In this document: one piece after another, positions 8,746-16,697 of the stretch | How the letters are laid out: every line of letters begins with the position of its first letter | Position numbering within the stretch: position 1 is the first letter of the stretch | Assembly (NCBI GenBank): GCA_964424115.1 | Contig: CAYRHN010000001.1 | Location: 124,001 to 188,000, forward strand | DNA from: CAYRHN01 sp964424115 | Lineage (GTDB): Bacteria; Chloroflexota; Anaerolineae; Anaerolineales; Anaerolineaceae | Length of the DNA stretch: 64,000 nt | Reading direction: 5' to 3' | Notes under the pieces: model-generated | Databases searched by the model: none | What the model saw: the letters and a program-made list of their open reading frames with translations, nothing else | Told to the model about the DNA's origin: nothing | Made by a program: the position numbers and the translations under genes

Positions 8746-10202
8746 AAAGAAGCAGACCTTTACTTATCCTGGGATTATTGACCGGGGTGGCAGCGGCTGC
8801 TTACCTGCTGGCGAGCGCGGCGGTGTATCGCATAGGGTTCCCGCTGGATGATACCTGGATCCACCAGACATATGCGCGGAATCTTGGGCTGCGCGGGGAA
8901 TGGACCTTTTTGCCGGGGGTGATCTCGGCAGGGTCCACGTCACCGTTGTGGACAGTGGTGCTGGCGTTGGGCTATCGCCTGGGATTAGGACCATACGTAT
9001 GGACGTATGCCTGCGGAATGCTCAGCTTGCTGGGGTTAGCTTGGGCGGGAGAAAAGATCCTACGCCGGCAAACAGACCGGGTAGGTAATTTTCCCTGGAT
9101 GGGGGCTTTCCTTGTGATGGAGTGGCACCTTGTGTGGTCGGCGTCCTCGGGGATGGAGACGCCCTTGTTTGCCGCATTGATCCTGATATGTTTCTTATTG
9201 CTTTCCAGCAAGGAGCCTAAGTGGCTTTCGGCAGGAATTGCAGCCGGGGCAGCGGTGTGGGTGCGCCCGGATGGGATCACCCTGCTGGGGCCGGTGGGAT
9301 TATTGACGCTGCTGGCCTTGCGGGAAAGGAACGGTATTAAGGCCTTGCTGCGAGCGGCGGCGGGGTTTGGAATAGCATTTATCCCTTATATTCTGTTTAA
9401 CTTCGCGATCTCCGGCAACATCTGGCCAAATACCCTTTATGCAAAACAAGCCGAATATGCCGCCAGCCTGCAACTTCCGCTGTTGGAACGGGTTGGATCT
9501 GTATTCTCGTTGCCGTTGATCGGTGCAGGGATCTTGCTGCTGCCAGGCATGATCTACGCATTGTGGCGCGGGTGGCGAGAAAGACGCTGGCTGCTCTTGA
9601 CGATGGGTTTATGGTGGCTGGGATATAACTTGATCTACAGCCTGAGCCTGCCATTAACGTATCAGCACGGGCGGTATTTGATGCCCAGTATGCCGGTCTT
9701 TTTTGTGTTGGGCGGGATTGGCTTTGCGTGGTTGTGGAAAGATTGGCTGGCAAGAAAACGCTGGCGGAGATTGCTGCGTCTGGGGTGGTTTGGCTGTATT
9801 GGCGCGGTAGAGCTGGCTTTCCTGGGGGTGGGGGCAATCACTTATGCCCAGGATGTGGCAATCATTGAGACGGAAATGGTCAGCACAGCACATTGGCTTG
9901 CCGAGAATATACCGCATGGAGCCAGGGTGGCCGTGCATGACATTGGCGCGATCGGATATTTTTCCGAGGTGAACATCTTGGATACGGCAGGATTGATCTC
10001 GCCAGAGGTGATCCCCTTCATCCGAGATGAGACAAGGCTGGCGCAGTTTCTGGACAAGCAAGGCGTGGAGTACCTGGTCACGTTTCCGGGCTGGTATCCA
10101 AAGTTGGTGAAACGGGGAACGTTGATCCACCAGACAGATGGGAAATTCTCGCCGGAAGCCGGAGGGGAGAATATGGCGGTTTATCGTTGGGGAAAACCGT
10201 AG
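8742..10202 (+). CDS. GT-C type membrane glycosyltransferase-like protein, last of the array
   Basis: A 486-residue polytopic protein. The first outer loop reads GFPLDDTWIHQTYARN (Asp36-Asp37), followed by SAGSTSPLWT, the pair of motifs typical of bacterial GT-C proteins annotated as membrane glycosyltransferases or arabinosyltransferase-like. SSGMETPLFAA near residue 140 is another recurrent motif of this group. The C-terminal soluble part (about 375-486) contains HDIGAIGYFSE. It is the last gene of the operon; a new promoter lies downstream. The acceptor and sugar are unknown. Confidence 0.78.
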   Translation: MKRSRPLLILGLLTGVAAAAYLLASAAVYRIGFPLDDTWIHQTYARNLGLRGEWTFLPGVISAGSTSPLWTVVLALGYRLGLGPYVWTYACGMLSLLGLAWAGEKILRRQTDRVGNFPWMGAFLVMEWHLVWSASSGMETPLFAALILICFLLLSSKEPKWLSAGIAAGAAVWVRPDGITLLGPVGLLTLLALRERNGIKALLRAAAGFGIAFIPYILFNFAISGNIWPNTLYAKQAEYAASLQLPLLERVGSVFSLPLIGAGILLLPGMIYALWRGWRERRWLLLTMGLWWLGYNLIYSLSLPLTYQHGRYLMPSMPVFFVLGGIGFAWLWKDWLARKRWRRLLRLGWFGCIGAVELAFLGVGAITYAQDVAIIETEMVSTAHWLAENIPHGARVAVHDIGAIGYFSEVNILDTAGLISPEVIPFIRDETRLAQFLDKQGVEYLVTFPGWYPKLVKRGTLIHQTDGKFSPEAGGENMAVYRWGKP

Positions 10203-10230
10203 CGGCACGCATTCAATCTTCTTTAAAGCA

Positions 10231-10260
10231 TTGTCTAGTTGATTGTGGTTGTGCTATACT
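10231..10260 (+). promoter_or_regulatory. Probable sigma-70 type promoter of the histidine kinase gene
   Basis: TTGTCT (10231-10236) and TATACT (10255-10260) are separated by 18 bases in the 99-base gap after the glycosyltransferase operon. The ATG lies 41 bases downstream, preceded by AGGAGAGA. Confidence 0.6.
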
Positions 10261-10301
10261 TAACCTTTAGAATTAGCTGAGCAGATTTTAGGAGAGAGAT
10301 T

Positions 10302-11369
10302 ATGAACATGCCGGCAGGTGAAAATGTTAATCCAATCGAGGAATTTAAACTGGAATTGCAGACTGAGTTAGAGCAATCCAAACGTTCCTTGAAGGAAGTG
10401 GCATTAATGCTGGAGCAAAGCCAAACTGAATCCTCTAAACTGGTTCAACGTAATGCACAGATCACCGGGCATTTACAGCAAATCCAGATGCAATTTGAAA
10501 GTATGCCCCGGGCGGATATTCGCACCGCATATAACGCCGCCCTGGATGCACAGCAGCGCATGCTGGTGATGCGCGGCCAGTTAGAGAAATTGCAAGGAGA
10601 CCACGCTTCATTAAAAAGGCAGATTGAAATGCTTGAAAAAGTCTTGCCTTTCCTGGGCGGGGGAGGAGCGGCCGGGGGAGCAGGTGGAAAATCAAGCAGC
10701 GGTTCCGCCATGCTGGAGATTGTAATCAGCGGTCAGGAATCCGAACGGCTGCGTCTTTCGCGCCAAATGCACGACGGCCCCGCCCAAGCACTCTCCAACT
10801 TTATCGTCCAGGCAGACATTGTGGCGCGCCTGTTTGAAATCGACCCTGGTCGGGCAAAAGAAGAATTGAATAATCTCAAGAATGCGGCGATGTCGACCTT
10901 CAAGAAGGTGCGCGCCTTCATTTTTGATCTGCGTCCGATGATGCTGGATGACCTGGGATTTGTGCCTACCATCCGCCGTTACGCCGATTCGATCCGCGAG
11001 CAAACAGGGGTTGAGGTGAACGTGGTGGTGAAAGGCCAGGAGCGCCGGATCGAATCCTACCTGGAGGTGATGATCTTCCGCGCCATCCAGGAATTGGTGG
11101 GCAACGCGATTAAGCATAATCAGGATATGCCCGGAAAATTGCAGGTAAATATCCAATTGATCATCGAAGATGTGTTGATCAAGGTATCTGTCAGCGACAA
11201 CGGCAAAGGTTTTGATCCTCAGAGCCTGGACAAGGCGAGCGGATTGGGCCTGAAATTGATCCGCGAGCGGGTAGAGATGGTGGGCGGATTCCTTGAGGTG
11301 GATTCCTCGATTGGCTCGGGCTGCAAGATTTCCCTCCAGGTGCCCTGCGCTGCCCCCGCAAATATGTAA
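10302..11369 (+). CDS. Soluble sensor histidine kinase, NarL/DegS type (HisKA_3)
   Basis: 355 residues and no membrane segment. Residues about 12-115 form a coiled coil, then a Gly/Ser-rich linker (about 119-136), then a HisKA_3 domain with SRQMHDGPAQAL (phospho-acceptor His157) and an HATPase_c domain with an N box (ELVGNAIKHN), SDNGKGFDP and SGLGLKLIRERV. This is the DegS/LiaS-like class that normally phosphorylates NarL-type response regulators. No response regulator is encoded nearby, so the kinase is an orphan in this window. The coiled coil suggests sensing of a cytoplasmic signal or partner. It has its own promoter and a clear ribosome-binding site. Confidence 0.88.
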   Translation: MNMPAGENVNPIEEFKLELQTELEQSKRSLKEVALMLEQSQTESSKLVQRNAQITGHLQQIQMQFESMPRADIRTAYNAALDAQQRMLVMRGQLEKLQGDHASLKRQIEMLEKVLPFLGGGGAAGGAGGKSSSGSAMLEIVISGQESERLRLSRQMHDGPAQALSNFIVQADIVARLFEIDPGRAKEELNNLKNAAMSTFKKVRAFIFDLRPMMLDDLGFVPTIRRYADSIREQTGVEVNVVVKGQERRIESYLEVMIFRAIQELVGNAIKHNQDMPGKLQVNIQLIIEDVLIKVSVSDNGKGFDPQSLDKASGLGLKLIRERVEMVGGFLEVDSSIGSGCKISLQVPCAAPANM

Positions 11370-11437
11370 TGCTGCCCGGTTGGATAATCCCATCCGGTTG
11401 CTTTATTCTCATTGAAAACAGGAGTTCGTGAAATAAT

Positions 11438-12610
11438 ATGGAAAAAACAATCGCAGTTTTAACTGGCGGCGGGGATGTGCCTGGCCTGAATCCAGCCATG
11501 AAAGCAGTTGTGATGAGCGCAATTGAAAGCGGTTATCGTGTATTGGGTATCCGCAAAGGTTGGGGAGGGCTGTTAAACTATAATCTGGATGAACCTGCCA
11601 CGCATGATTATTATGTCCGGCCGCTGACCGCCGAGACGGTGCGCACAATCGATCGCACCGGCGGCACTTTCCTGCACACCTCGCGCACCAACCCGCAGCG
11701 GGTGAAACCGAGCAACATTCCGGATTTCTTGAAAGATTCTCCGTTGGGAAAACAGGTCGATGATAAAGGAACCATGGATTATACGGCGCATGTGATCAAG
11801 GTGCTGGAACACCTGGGTGTGGATGTCCTGGTGCCGATCGGCGGCGATGATACTTTAAGCTATGCGGTGAGATTGCATAAAGACGGTTACAAAGTGGTGG
11901 CGATCCCCAAGACCATGGATAATGATGTGTTTGGCACCGATTATTGCATTGGTTTCTCGACGGCGGTAACCCGCAGCGTGGATTTCATCACTAATATGCG
12001 CTCGGCAGTCGGTTCGCACGAACGGATCGGCGTGGTGGAGCTGTTCGGCCGCAATTCGGGCGAGACCAGCCTGATTTCCGCCTATCTGGCGTATGTTGAC
12101 CGGGCGATCATCACGGAAGTGCCCTGCGACCTGGACCGGCTGGCGGCGATGATCATGGATGACAAGCGCTCCAATCCCTCCAACTATGCGATGTTGACCA
12201 TTTCTGAAGGTGCGATCCTGGAGCATATGGGATCGGAAGTGGAAACCGGCGAAGCGGATGCTTATGGACATCGCAAGCTAGGCGGCGTGGGCCTTGTGCT
12301 TTCTGACGAGCTCAAACGGCGCACCGGACAGGATATTATGTACCAGCAGGTTGCCTACCTGATGCGTTCTGGCGCACCGGATTCCCTTGACCGGATGGTG
12401 GCAATGTCCTACGGACATTTGGCAGTGCAATTGATCCGCCGAAATGACACAGGCAAGATGGTTGCCCTGCATGGCGGTAAGTATACGACCGTTCCGGTGG
12501 ATATGATCCTGGCAGGCAAGAAGCGCGTAGATGTTCCGAGCTTCTATGATATCGAAAATTACCGCCCAAAGATCCGTGATTTCATGGGCGTGCCGATGTT
12601 CTTGAGCTAG
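11438..12610 (+). CDS. pfp: 6-phosphofructokinase, predicted pyrophosphate-dependent
   Basis: 390 residues of the PfkA superfamily, phosphorylating fructose 6-phosphate at C1 in glycolysis. The N-terminal phosphate loop is LTGGGDVPGLN. The two positions that decide the phosphoryl donor read GGDDT (residues 135-139) and PKTMDND (157-163). In known family members Asp and Lys at these sites exclude ATP and mark pyrophosphate-dependent enzymes, while ATP enzymes have GGDGS and PGTIDND. I therefore infer PPi-fructose-6-phosphate 1-phosphotransferase, whose reaction is reversible. The substrate loop MRSAVGSHERIGVVELFGR is intact. AGGAG lies 11 bases before the ATG. The NUDIX gene begins on the next base after its stop. 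Confidence 0.88.
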   Translation: MEKTIAVLTGGGDVPGLNPAMKAVVMSAIESGYRVLGIRKGWGGLLNYNLDEPATHDYYVRPLTAETVRTIDRTGGTFLHTSRTNPQRVKPSNIPDFLKDSPLGKQVDDKGTMDYTAHVIKVLEHLGVDVLVPIGGDDTLSYAVRLHKDGYKVVAIPKTMDNDVFGTDYCIGFSTAVTRSVDFITNMRSAVGSHERIGVVELFGRNSGETSLISAYLAYVDRAIITEVPCDLDRLAAMIMDDKRSNPSNYAMLTISEGAILEHMGSEVETGEADAYGHRKLGGVGLVLSDELKRRTGQDIMYQQVAYLMRSGAPDSLDRMVAMSYGHLAVQLIRRNDTGKMVALHGGKYTTVPVDMILAGKKRVDVPSFYDIENYRPKIRDFMGVPMFLS

Positions 12611-13111
12611 ATGCCCAAGAGCGAGCAAGGCGTTTCTTCCGACCGATACCAGGTCATCCCGCGCACCCTCATTTTTGTGGTGCGGGATGACCTGGTGTTG
12701 TTGTTAAAGGGAGCACCAAACAAACGATTGTGGGCTAACCGCTATAACGGGATTGGCGGTCATGTGGAACGGGGCGAAGATATCCTCACGGCGGCGCGAC
12801 GAGAATTATTGGAAGAAGCCGGGCTGGAAGCAGATTATTTGCGCTTGTGCGGCACTTTGTTGGTGGATGCCAGTGAAAAAACCGGAATCCTGATCTTTAT
12901 ATTTAGAGGAGATTATGCAGGGGGAGAGCCGCGTCCATCCGATGAGGGGACTTTAGAATGGGTCAAGATTTCTTGCGTGAAAGACCTGCCGCAGGTAGAG
13001 GACTTGCCCGTCATCCTGGCGAGGGTGCTATCGATTCGGGCCGGGGACGCTCCATTTCATGCCCGTTCCTATTACGATGAACAGGATCAGTTGAAGGTGG
13101 AGATCCAGTAG
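12611..13111 (+). CDS. NUDIX hydrolase, MutT/8-oxo-dGTP diphosphatase-like
   Basis: 166 residues with a complete Nudix box, from GGHVERGEDIL to RELLEEAGLE at residues 49-73, fitting GX5EX7REUXEEXGU. The N-terminal strand and the tail of about 60 residues resemble small MutT-type enzymes that clean oxidised nucleotides from the pool, but the exact substrate cannot be told from the box alone. The ATG directly follows the phosphofructokinase TAG with no spacer and no separate ribosome-binding site, so translation is probably by reinitiation. The stop ends one base from the stop of the convergent rsmD. Confidence 0.85.
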   Translation: MPKSEQGVSSDRYQVIPRTLIFVVRDDLVLLLKGAPNKRLWANRYNGIGGHVERGEDILTAARRELLEEAGLEADYLRLCGTLLVDASEKTGILIFIFRGDYAGGEPRPSDEGTLEWVKISCVKDLPQVEDLPVILARVLSIRAGDAPFHARSYYDEQDQLKVEIQ

Positions 13112-13112
13112 C

Positions 13113-13679
13113 TTATTCAGTCAGGTTGCGTTCGTAAAAAACGAGGATCGTACTGCCGTAATCCCGCTTGTCGAACTCGGACAAATTCTGGAGCTGAAGA
13201 GTTTCGTATTCGATCGGGTGGATCTGAACAATTACCCAGCTTTCTTGGGAAAGCCAGCCCATGTGGGTATCCAGTTCCCGCATAGCCTTTTGCCACATAT
13301 CTTTATATTGCGGCGGGGCAACGTAAATATAATCAAAAGCTTTATCGGCTTGCCGGTTTAAGACAACAAAGGCGTCCATGTTCAACACTTCTGCCTGATC
13401 CTTGAAGCCGGTATGTTCAAGGTTGGATTTGATGATGTTTACAGCTGGACGGCTGAGTTCAACGATCCGGGCAAAAGATGCGCCCCGGCTGAGAGCCTCA
13501 ATGGAAACTGCTCCCGTGCCGCCGAAAAGATCCAGAATGGTTGCCCCATCGACATCTGGGCCAAGAATATTAAACAGGGCTTCCTTGACCCGGTCGGTGA
13601 TGGGGCGTGTGGTATCCCCAGGGACGGTTTGGATGCGCAGGCCGCGCGCTTTGCCTGCGATCACGCGCAGGGTTGTCAT
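13113..13679 (-). CDS. rsmD: 16S rRNA (guanine966-N2)-methyltransferase RsmD-like
   Basis: 188 residues, the usual RsmD length. The N-terminus (RVIAGKARG, then TRPITDRVKEALFNIL) and the SAM motif DLFGGTGAVSIEALSRGA (50-67) are characteristic. Motif IV, normally D/N-P-P-Y/F and part of the methyl-transfer site, reads APPQY at residues 121-125, so the acidic or amide first residue is lost. I still call it rsmD from the rest of the fold. Its product would methylate G966 of 16S rRNA during 30S assembly. It overlaps the upstream URO-D-like gene by 4 bases and is the last gene of a minus-strand operon. Confidence 0.8.
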   Translation of the reverse strand: MTTLRVIAGKARGLRIQTVPGDTTRPITDRVKEALFNILGPDVDGATILDLFGGTGAVSIEALSRGASFARIVELSRPAVNIIKSNLEHTGFKDQAEVLNMDAFVVLNRQADKAFDYIYVAPPQYKDMWQKAMRELDTHMGWLSQESWVIVQIHPIEYETLQLQNLSEFDKRDYGSTILVFYERNLTE

Positions 13680-14674
13680 AGAGCTTCCTCATCTACAATG
13701 GACCGGGCGGCCATGAGGTTGCCATAAGGGGTGATGATAGGCGCAACACAACCTGTGCTGAGGATGAAGCGCTTGCCGCCGGTGAACTGGATCGCCTGGC
13801 GAGCTTCGGCGCGGACGTCAGCCTGGGTACCGTAGACCAGGGTTTCCCACTGGCGCAGCCCGCCGCACAGAAGACCCGGAAAGCGCTGTTGAGCCTGGGC
13901 AAGGGTGGGAGCGGTCTGGCGGTCGTGCCAATTCAACACAGCGACCGGGTAATCTTTGACCTGGTCAAAGAGAATATTTTCTCCGTGGATATGTGCCATG
14001 TTGAACCAGAGGTTGCGAGCTGGTTCCATGACAGGCAGATCAAATTGGCGGCCAAAGCGCTCGAATTCAGCAGGAGAAAGGAGGTGACTCTGGGCGTGTT
14101 GGACGGCAAAAAAGATGCCATCCACACCAATTTCTACAACCGCTTCGATGAATCGACGGGTGGTTTCAGCAATGACCACCAGGCCATTGGCCACCGCATC
14201 AGGGGCAACACGGAGATGCTCCAGGAGCCGGGATTTTCCGGCGAGGTTCTTGGCCTGCGCCAATGGGCTGAAAACGGTTTGCAGGATGGGCGTATGAGGG
14301 GGGAGCGAGTGCTTGATCAGGCGCAAGCATTCCAACTGGGCTCCCAAAGCACCTTTGTTGGGGTCCAGCACAGCAAGGCTGGTCCAATCCTCGGGCCTGG
14401 AGATCACCTGGTGAGTGTATTCCCGCGTTCCTTCGGTGCTGCCGGCCCAGCGATCCTGCACCCCCCAATCTTGGAGACAAAAAGATGAGGAAGGGGTAAC
14501 TTTGACGAAGTCAAAATCAAACTGAGTTTGGAAAGCCAATGTGGCGGCGGCCAGCAATGAGGGCGATTGATCATCTACCGGGAAATGGCGCCAGAGGGCC
14601 ACTGGAACGCGGTCGGGTGCGTTCCCCGCCAGACAGGTTTCCAGGCGTTCGCGATGATTTAGCGGGATTTCCAA
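13676..14674 (-). CDS. Uroporphyrinogen decarboxylase (URO-D) family protein
   Basis: 332 residues. NHRERLETCLAGNAPDRVPV at the N-terminus is typical of the PF01208 superfamily, which covers HemE and the corrinoid-dependent methyltransferases MtaA/CmuA. The HemE active-site signature RQAGRYLPEY is absent (VALWRHFPVD occupies the region), so a true HemE role is unlikely. ILFDQVKDYPVAVLNWHD and a C-terminal FILSTGCVAPIITPYGN fit the divergent branch. Substrate unknown. Overlaps the TPR gene by 16 bases upstream and rsmD by 4 bases downstream, so expression is probably coupled to both. Confidence 0.72.
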   Translation of the reverse strand: MEIPLNHRERLETCLAGNAPDRVPVALWRHFPVDDQSPSLLAAATLAFQTQFDFDFVKVTPSSSFCLQDWGVQDRWAGSTEGTREYTHQVISRPEDWTSLAVLDPNKGALGAQLECLRLIKHSLPPHTPILQTVFSPLAQAKNLAGKSRLLEHLRVAPDAVANGLVVIAETTRRFIEAVVEIGVDGIFFAVQHAQSHLLSPAEFERFGRQFDLPVMEPARNLWFNMAHIHGENILFDQVKDYPVAVLNWHDRQTAPTLAQAQQRFPGLLCGGLRQWETLVYGTQADVRAEARQAIQFTGGKRFILSTGCVAPIITPYGNLMAARSIVDEEAL

Positions 14675-15036
14675 ATCTCTTTTTCCAGGTTCCAGTCGCC
14701 GGTTTTGATCTGGTTGATGTGGCCTAAGATCAAGCGGTGTAATACCTGGGCGCGAACCGGATCGCTGACGGTGTTCACCATCTGGAGTGCATATTCAAAT
14801 TTTTGAAGTGCTTTATCAAGAGAGCCGGCCGCTTTGAGGGTTAGCCCAAGGGCATAGAGGAACTCCGGGTTATCCGGTTCTTGTTCAAGGGCGGTAACGA
14901 AATCTGCTTCGGCACGGGCAAATTCTTTCCGCCCGTAATATAACCAACCGCGCCGGGAAAAATCAGCGGGGGTTTGGGGGGTGAGGGACGCGGGATCGGG
15001 AACTTCATGAACTGGGATCAGGGATTTCTTGGCCAT
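14659..15036 (-). CDS. Small TPR-repeat protein
   Basis: 125 residues. Residues about 24-90 form two to three tetratricopeptide repeats (FSRRGWLYYGRKEFARAEAD, then PEFLYALGLTLKAAGSLDKA). No signal peptide or enzymatic motif. It overlaps the following URO-D-like gene by 16 bases and starts 15 bases after the ChlI-like ATPase gene, so it is probably co-translated and may act as an adaptor for one of these neighbours. AGGAGGAG lies immediately before the ATG on the minus strand. Function unknown. Confidence 0.72.
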   Translation of the reverse strand: MAKKSLIPVHEVPDPASLTPQTPADFSRRGWLYYGRKEFARAEADFVTALEQEPDNPEFLYALGLTLKAAGSLDKALQKFEYALQMVNTVSDPVRAQVLHRLILGHINQIKTGDWNLEKEIWKSR

Positions 15037-15051
15037 CTTGATTTGCTCCTC

Positions 15052-16239
15052 CTAAGGTTTTTGCGGCGGGAATAATTCCGCCAGGAACGATTCCATGTGC
15101 TGGGTTTCTTTTTGACAGTCCTTGAAATAAGCCGTGATAAACTCAGAACTCCGCAGGCGCAGCGCCATTGGGGCAATTTCGCGGATGTCCCTTAATTGTA
15201 CCAGATTTCGGCCATCCGCGGCTGCGAAAGCGCGGGCGGCTTCAAACAAGGTGATTTCAGCGCGCAATGAATCGATCCTCATGTTTTGGATCAGGGTAAT
15301 GGCACGCACCGCCACGTTTTCAGGCACCTCCACCCGGGGAAGGAGGGCTCGAGCAGACTGGATCTCACGTAAAGCGGTTTGAGTTTCAGCAAAAAAGCTA
15401 GCAGCCATTTGGCGCGGGCTAGACTGATAAGCGCGCACCCGTCGATAAGCCTCGTAGCGGCTTGATGGTTCCGAAAGGCCCTGAACAAGAATACGAAGGC
15501 CGAAGCGATCCATGATCTGAGGACGAAGATTGCCTTCTTCGGGGTTCATGGATCCGATCAGGGTGAACCTGGATCTGAAGGTGGCAGAGATCGGACCCCG
15601 GCGAACGGTGTAATTGCCCTGGGCGGCTGCATCCAGGATGGCATCCACAATCTCATCGCTGAGTAGATTGACTTCGTCGACGTAAAGAATGTTTTGATCA
15701 GCCTGGGCAAGCAAACCACGTTTGAGGCGCAAACGTTCTTGGACAACAGCGCGCTCGTCCAATCCACCGATCACATCCTCAACACGGGCGTTGAGTGGAA
15801 GTTCAATCAAGCGTACCCGTTCGGAGTGTGAAAGATCCTGCCCTTCGGCATACTTGCGGGCACAATCGGGGCAGACTGCGTCCATGCCGCCCTCTTCGAT
15901 ATCTTCGGAAGTGCAACCGTAATAACACAGGCTGCGTTTCACTTCGGGCAGCAGGTCAACCAGGCTGCGGACGGCAGTGGTCTTTCCTGTGCCGCGCGGA
16001 CCAATGAGCAGCACACCGCCCACAGCGGGGTTGATCAGTGCCAGAATGAGAGCCAGCTTCATTTCTGTCTGCCCCACGAGGCCGAGGAAGGGAAATGGGG
16101 TCACCTCGGTTTGGGCAGTTGTTTCCTGCGGCTCCAAAGGAAGGTTGCGCCCGGTGACCAGGTCAATGAGTTCACGCAAGGAGCGAATTTCTGGAGCGGG
16201 AAGGCTGGAGGAAGAAGGATTATCCGTTTCCTGATTCAT
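15052..16239 (-). CDS. AAA+ ATPase, magnesium chelatase ChlI/BchI-like
   Basis: 395 residues. After a Ser/Pro-rich leader come FPFLGLVGQTEMKLAL, Walker A GPRGTGKT (80-87), Walker B ILYVDEVN (184-191), sensor-type GSMNPEEG and RPQIMDRFGL, all in the order of Mg-chelatase subunit I. Four cysteines (about residues 105, 109, 123, 126, including CPDC) sit in a loop after Walker A and could bind zinc. No ChlD, ChlH, CobN or VWA partner is encoded in the window, so it may be a general MoxR/ChlI-type ATPase, not a tetrapyrrole chelatase. TAATG joins it to the upstream gtrA-like gene. Confidence 0.82.
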   Translation of the reverse strand: MNQETDNPSSSSLPAPEIRSLRELIDLVTGRNLPLEPQETTAQTEVTPFPFLGLVGQTEMKLALILALINPAVGGVLLIGPRGTGKTTAVRSLVDLLPEVKRSLCYYGCTSEDIEEGGMDAVCPDCARKYAEGQDLSHSERVRLIELPLNARVEDVIGGLDERAVVQERLRLKRGLLAQADQNILYVDEVNLLSDEIVDAILDAAAQGNYTVRRGPISATFRSRFTLIGSMNPEEGNLRPQIMDRFGLRILVQGLSEPSSRYEAYRRVRAYQSSPRQMAASFFAETQTALREIQSARALLPRVEVPENVAVRAITLIQNMRIDSLRAEITLFEAARAFAAADGRNLVQLRDIREIAPMALRLRSSEFITAYFKDCQKETQHMESFLAELFPPQKP

Positions 16240-16697
16240 TAGCTAACATCATTATACGTCCAATAACGGTTGGCTGTATAGTTCCATAACATAACGATAA
16301 AGATAGCCAGCGCCAGAGTGACATTGTGGCCGATAATGGTAGGGGTGAGGAAATTGGGCGGGAAAATCTTTGTGCTGAGGTCGATGAGCGGCTGCTCAAG
16401 GACCATGAACATCACCGCACGGATCCCCAGTCCAACCAGGCTGACGATAAAGAACATGCCGGCCTGCCGCCAAACTGATTTGCTGCGCGAATCGGGGTAG
16501 GTCCAGGTGCGATTGAGCACATAATTATTGATCACCGCAGCGATAAAGGAGATCATGCTGGAGGGCAAAGCATCCATGTGGAAGGTGACGGTGAGGAGGT
16601 TGAACAGGCCAAAATCGATCACCGCACCAAGGATGCCAACCAGAGCAAAGCGGAAGAAGCGGGTGCGTTCTTTTGGATCGCGAAGGGTTTTCATCAA
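16239..16697 (-). CDS. GtrA family membrane protein
   Basis: 152 residues with four hydrophobic segments. FFRFALVGILGAVIDFGLFN and the C-terminal WNYTANRYWTY are signature stretches of the GtrA/DPMS3 family (PF04138), thought to help move polyprenyl-phosphate-linked sugars across the membrane. It overlaps the UDP-glucuronate decarboxylase-like gene by 4 bases upstream and the ChlI-like gene by one base downstream. Its place next to a nucleotide-sugar enzyme and 6 kb from the GT-C array makes supply of lipid-linked sugar to those enzymes plausible; this is inference. Confidence 0.87.
   Translation of the reverse strand: MMKTLRDPKERTRFFRFALVGILGAVIDFGLFNLLTVTFHMDALPSSMISFIAAVINNYVLNRTWTYPDSRSKSVWRQAGMFFIVSLVGLGIRAVMFMVLEQPLIDLSTKIFPPNFLTPTIIGHNVTLALAIFIVMLWNYTANRYWTYNDVS

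Noticed and set aside
13676..14674. Assignment as HemE
   Set aside because: The HemE substrate motif is missing; only the superfamily is supported.
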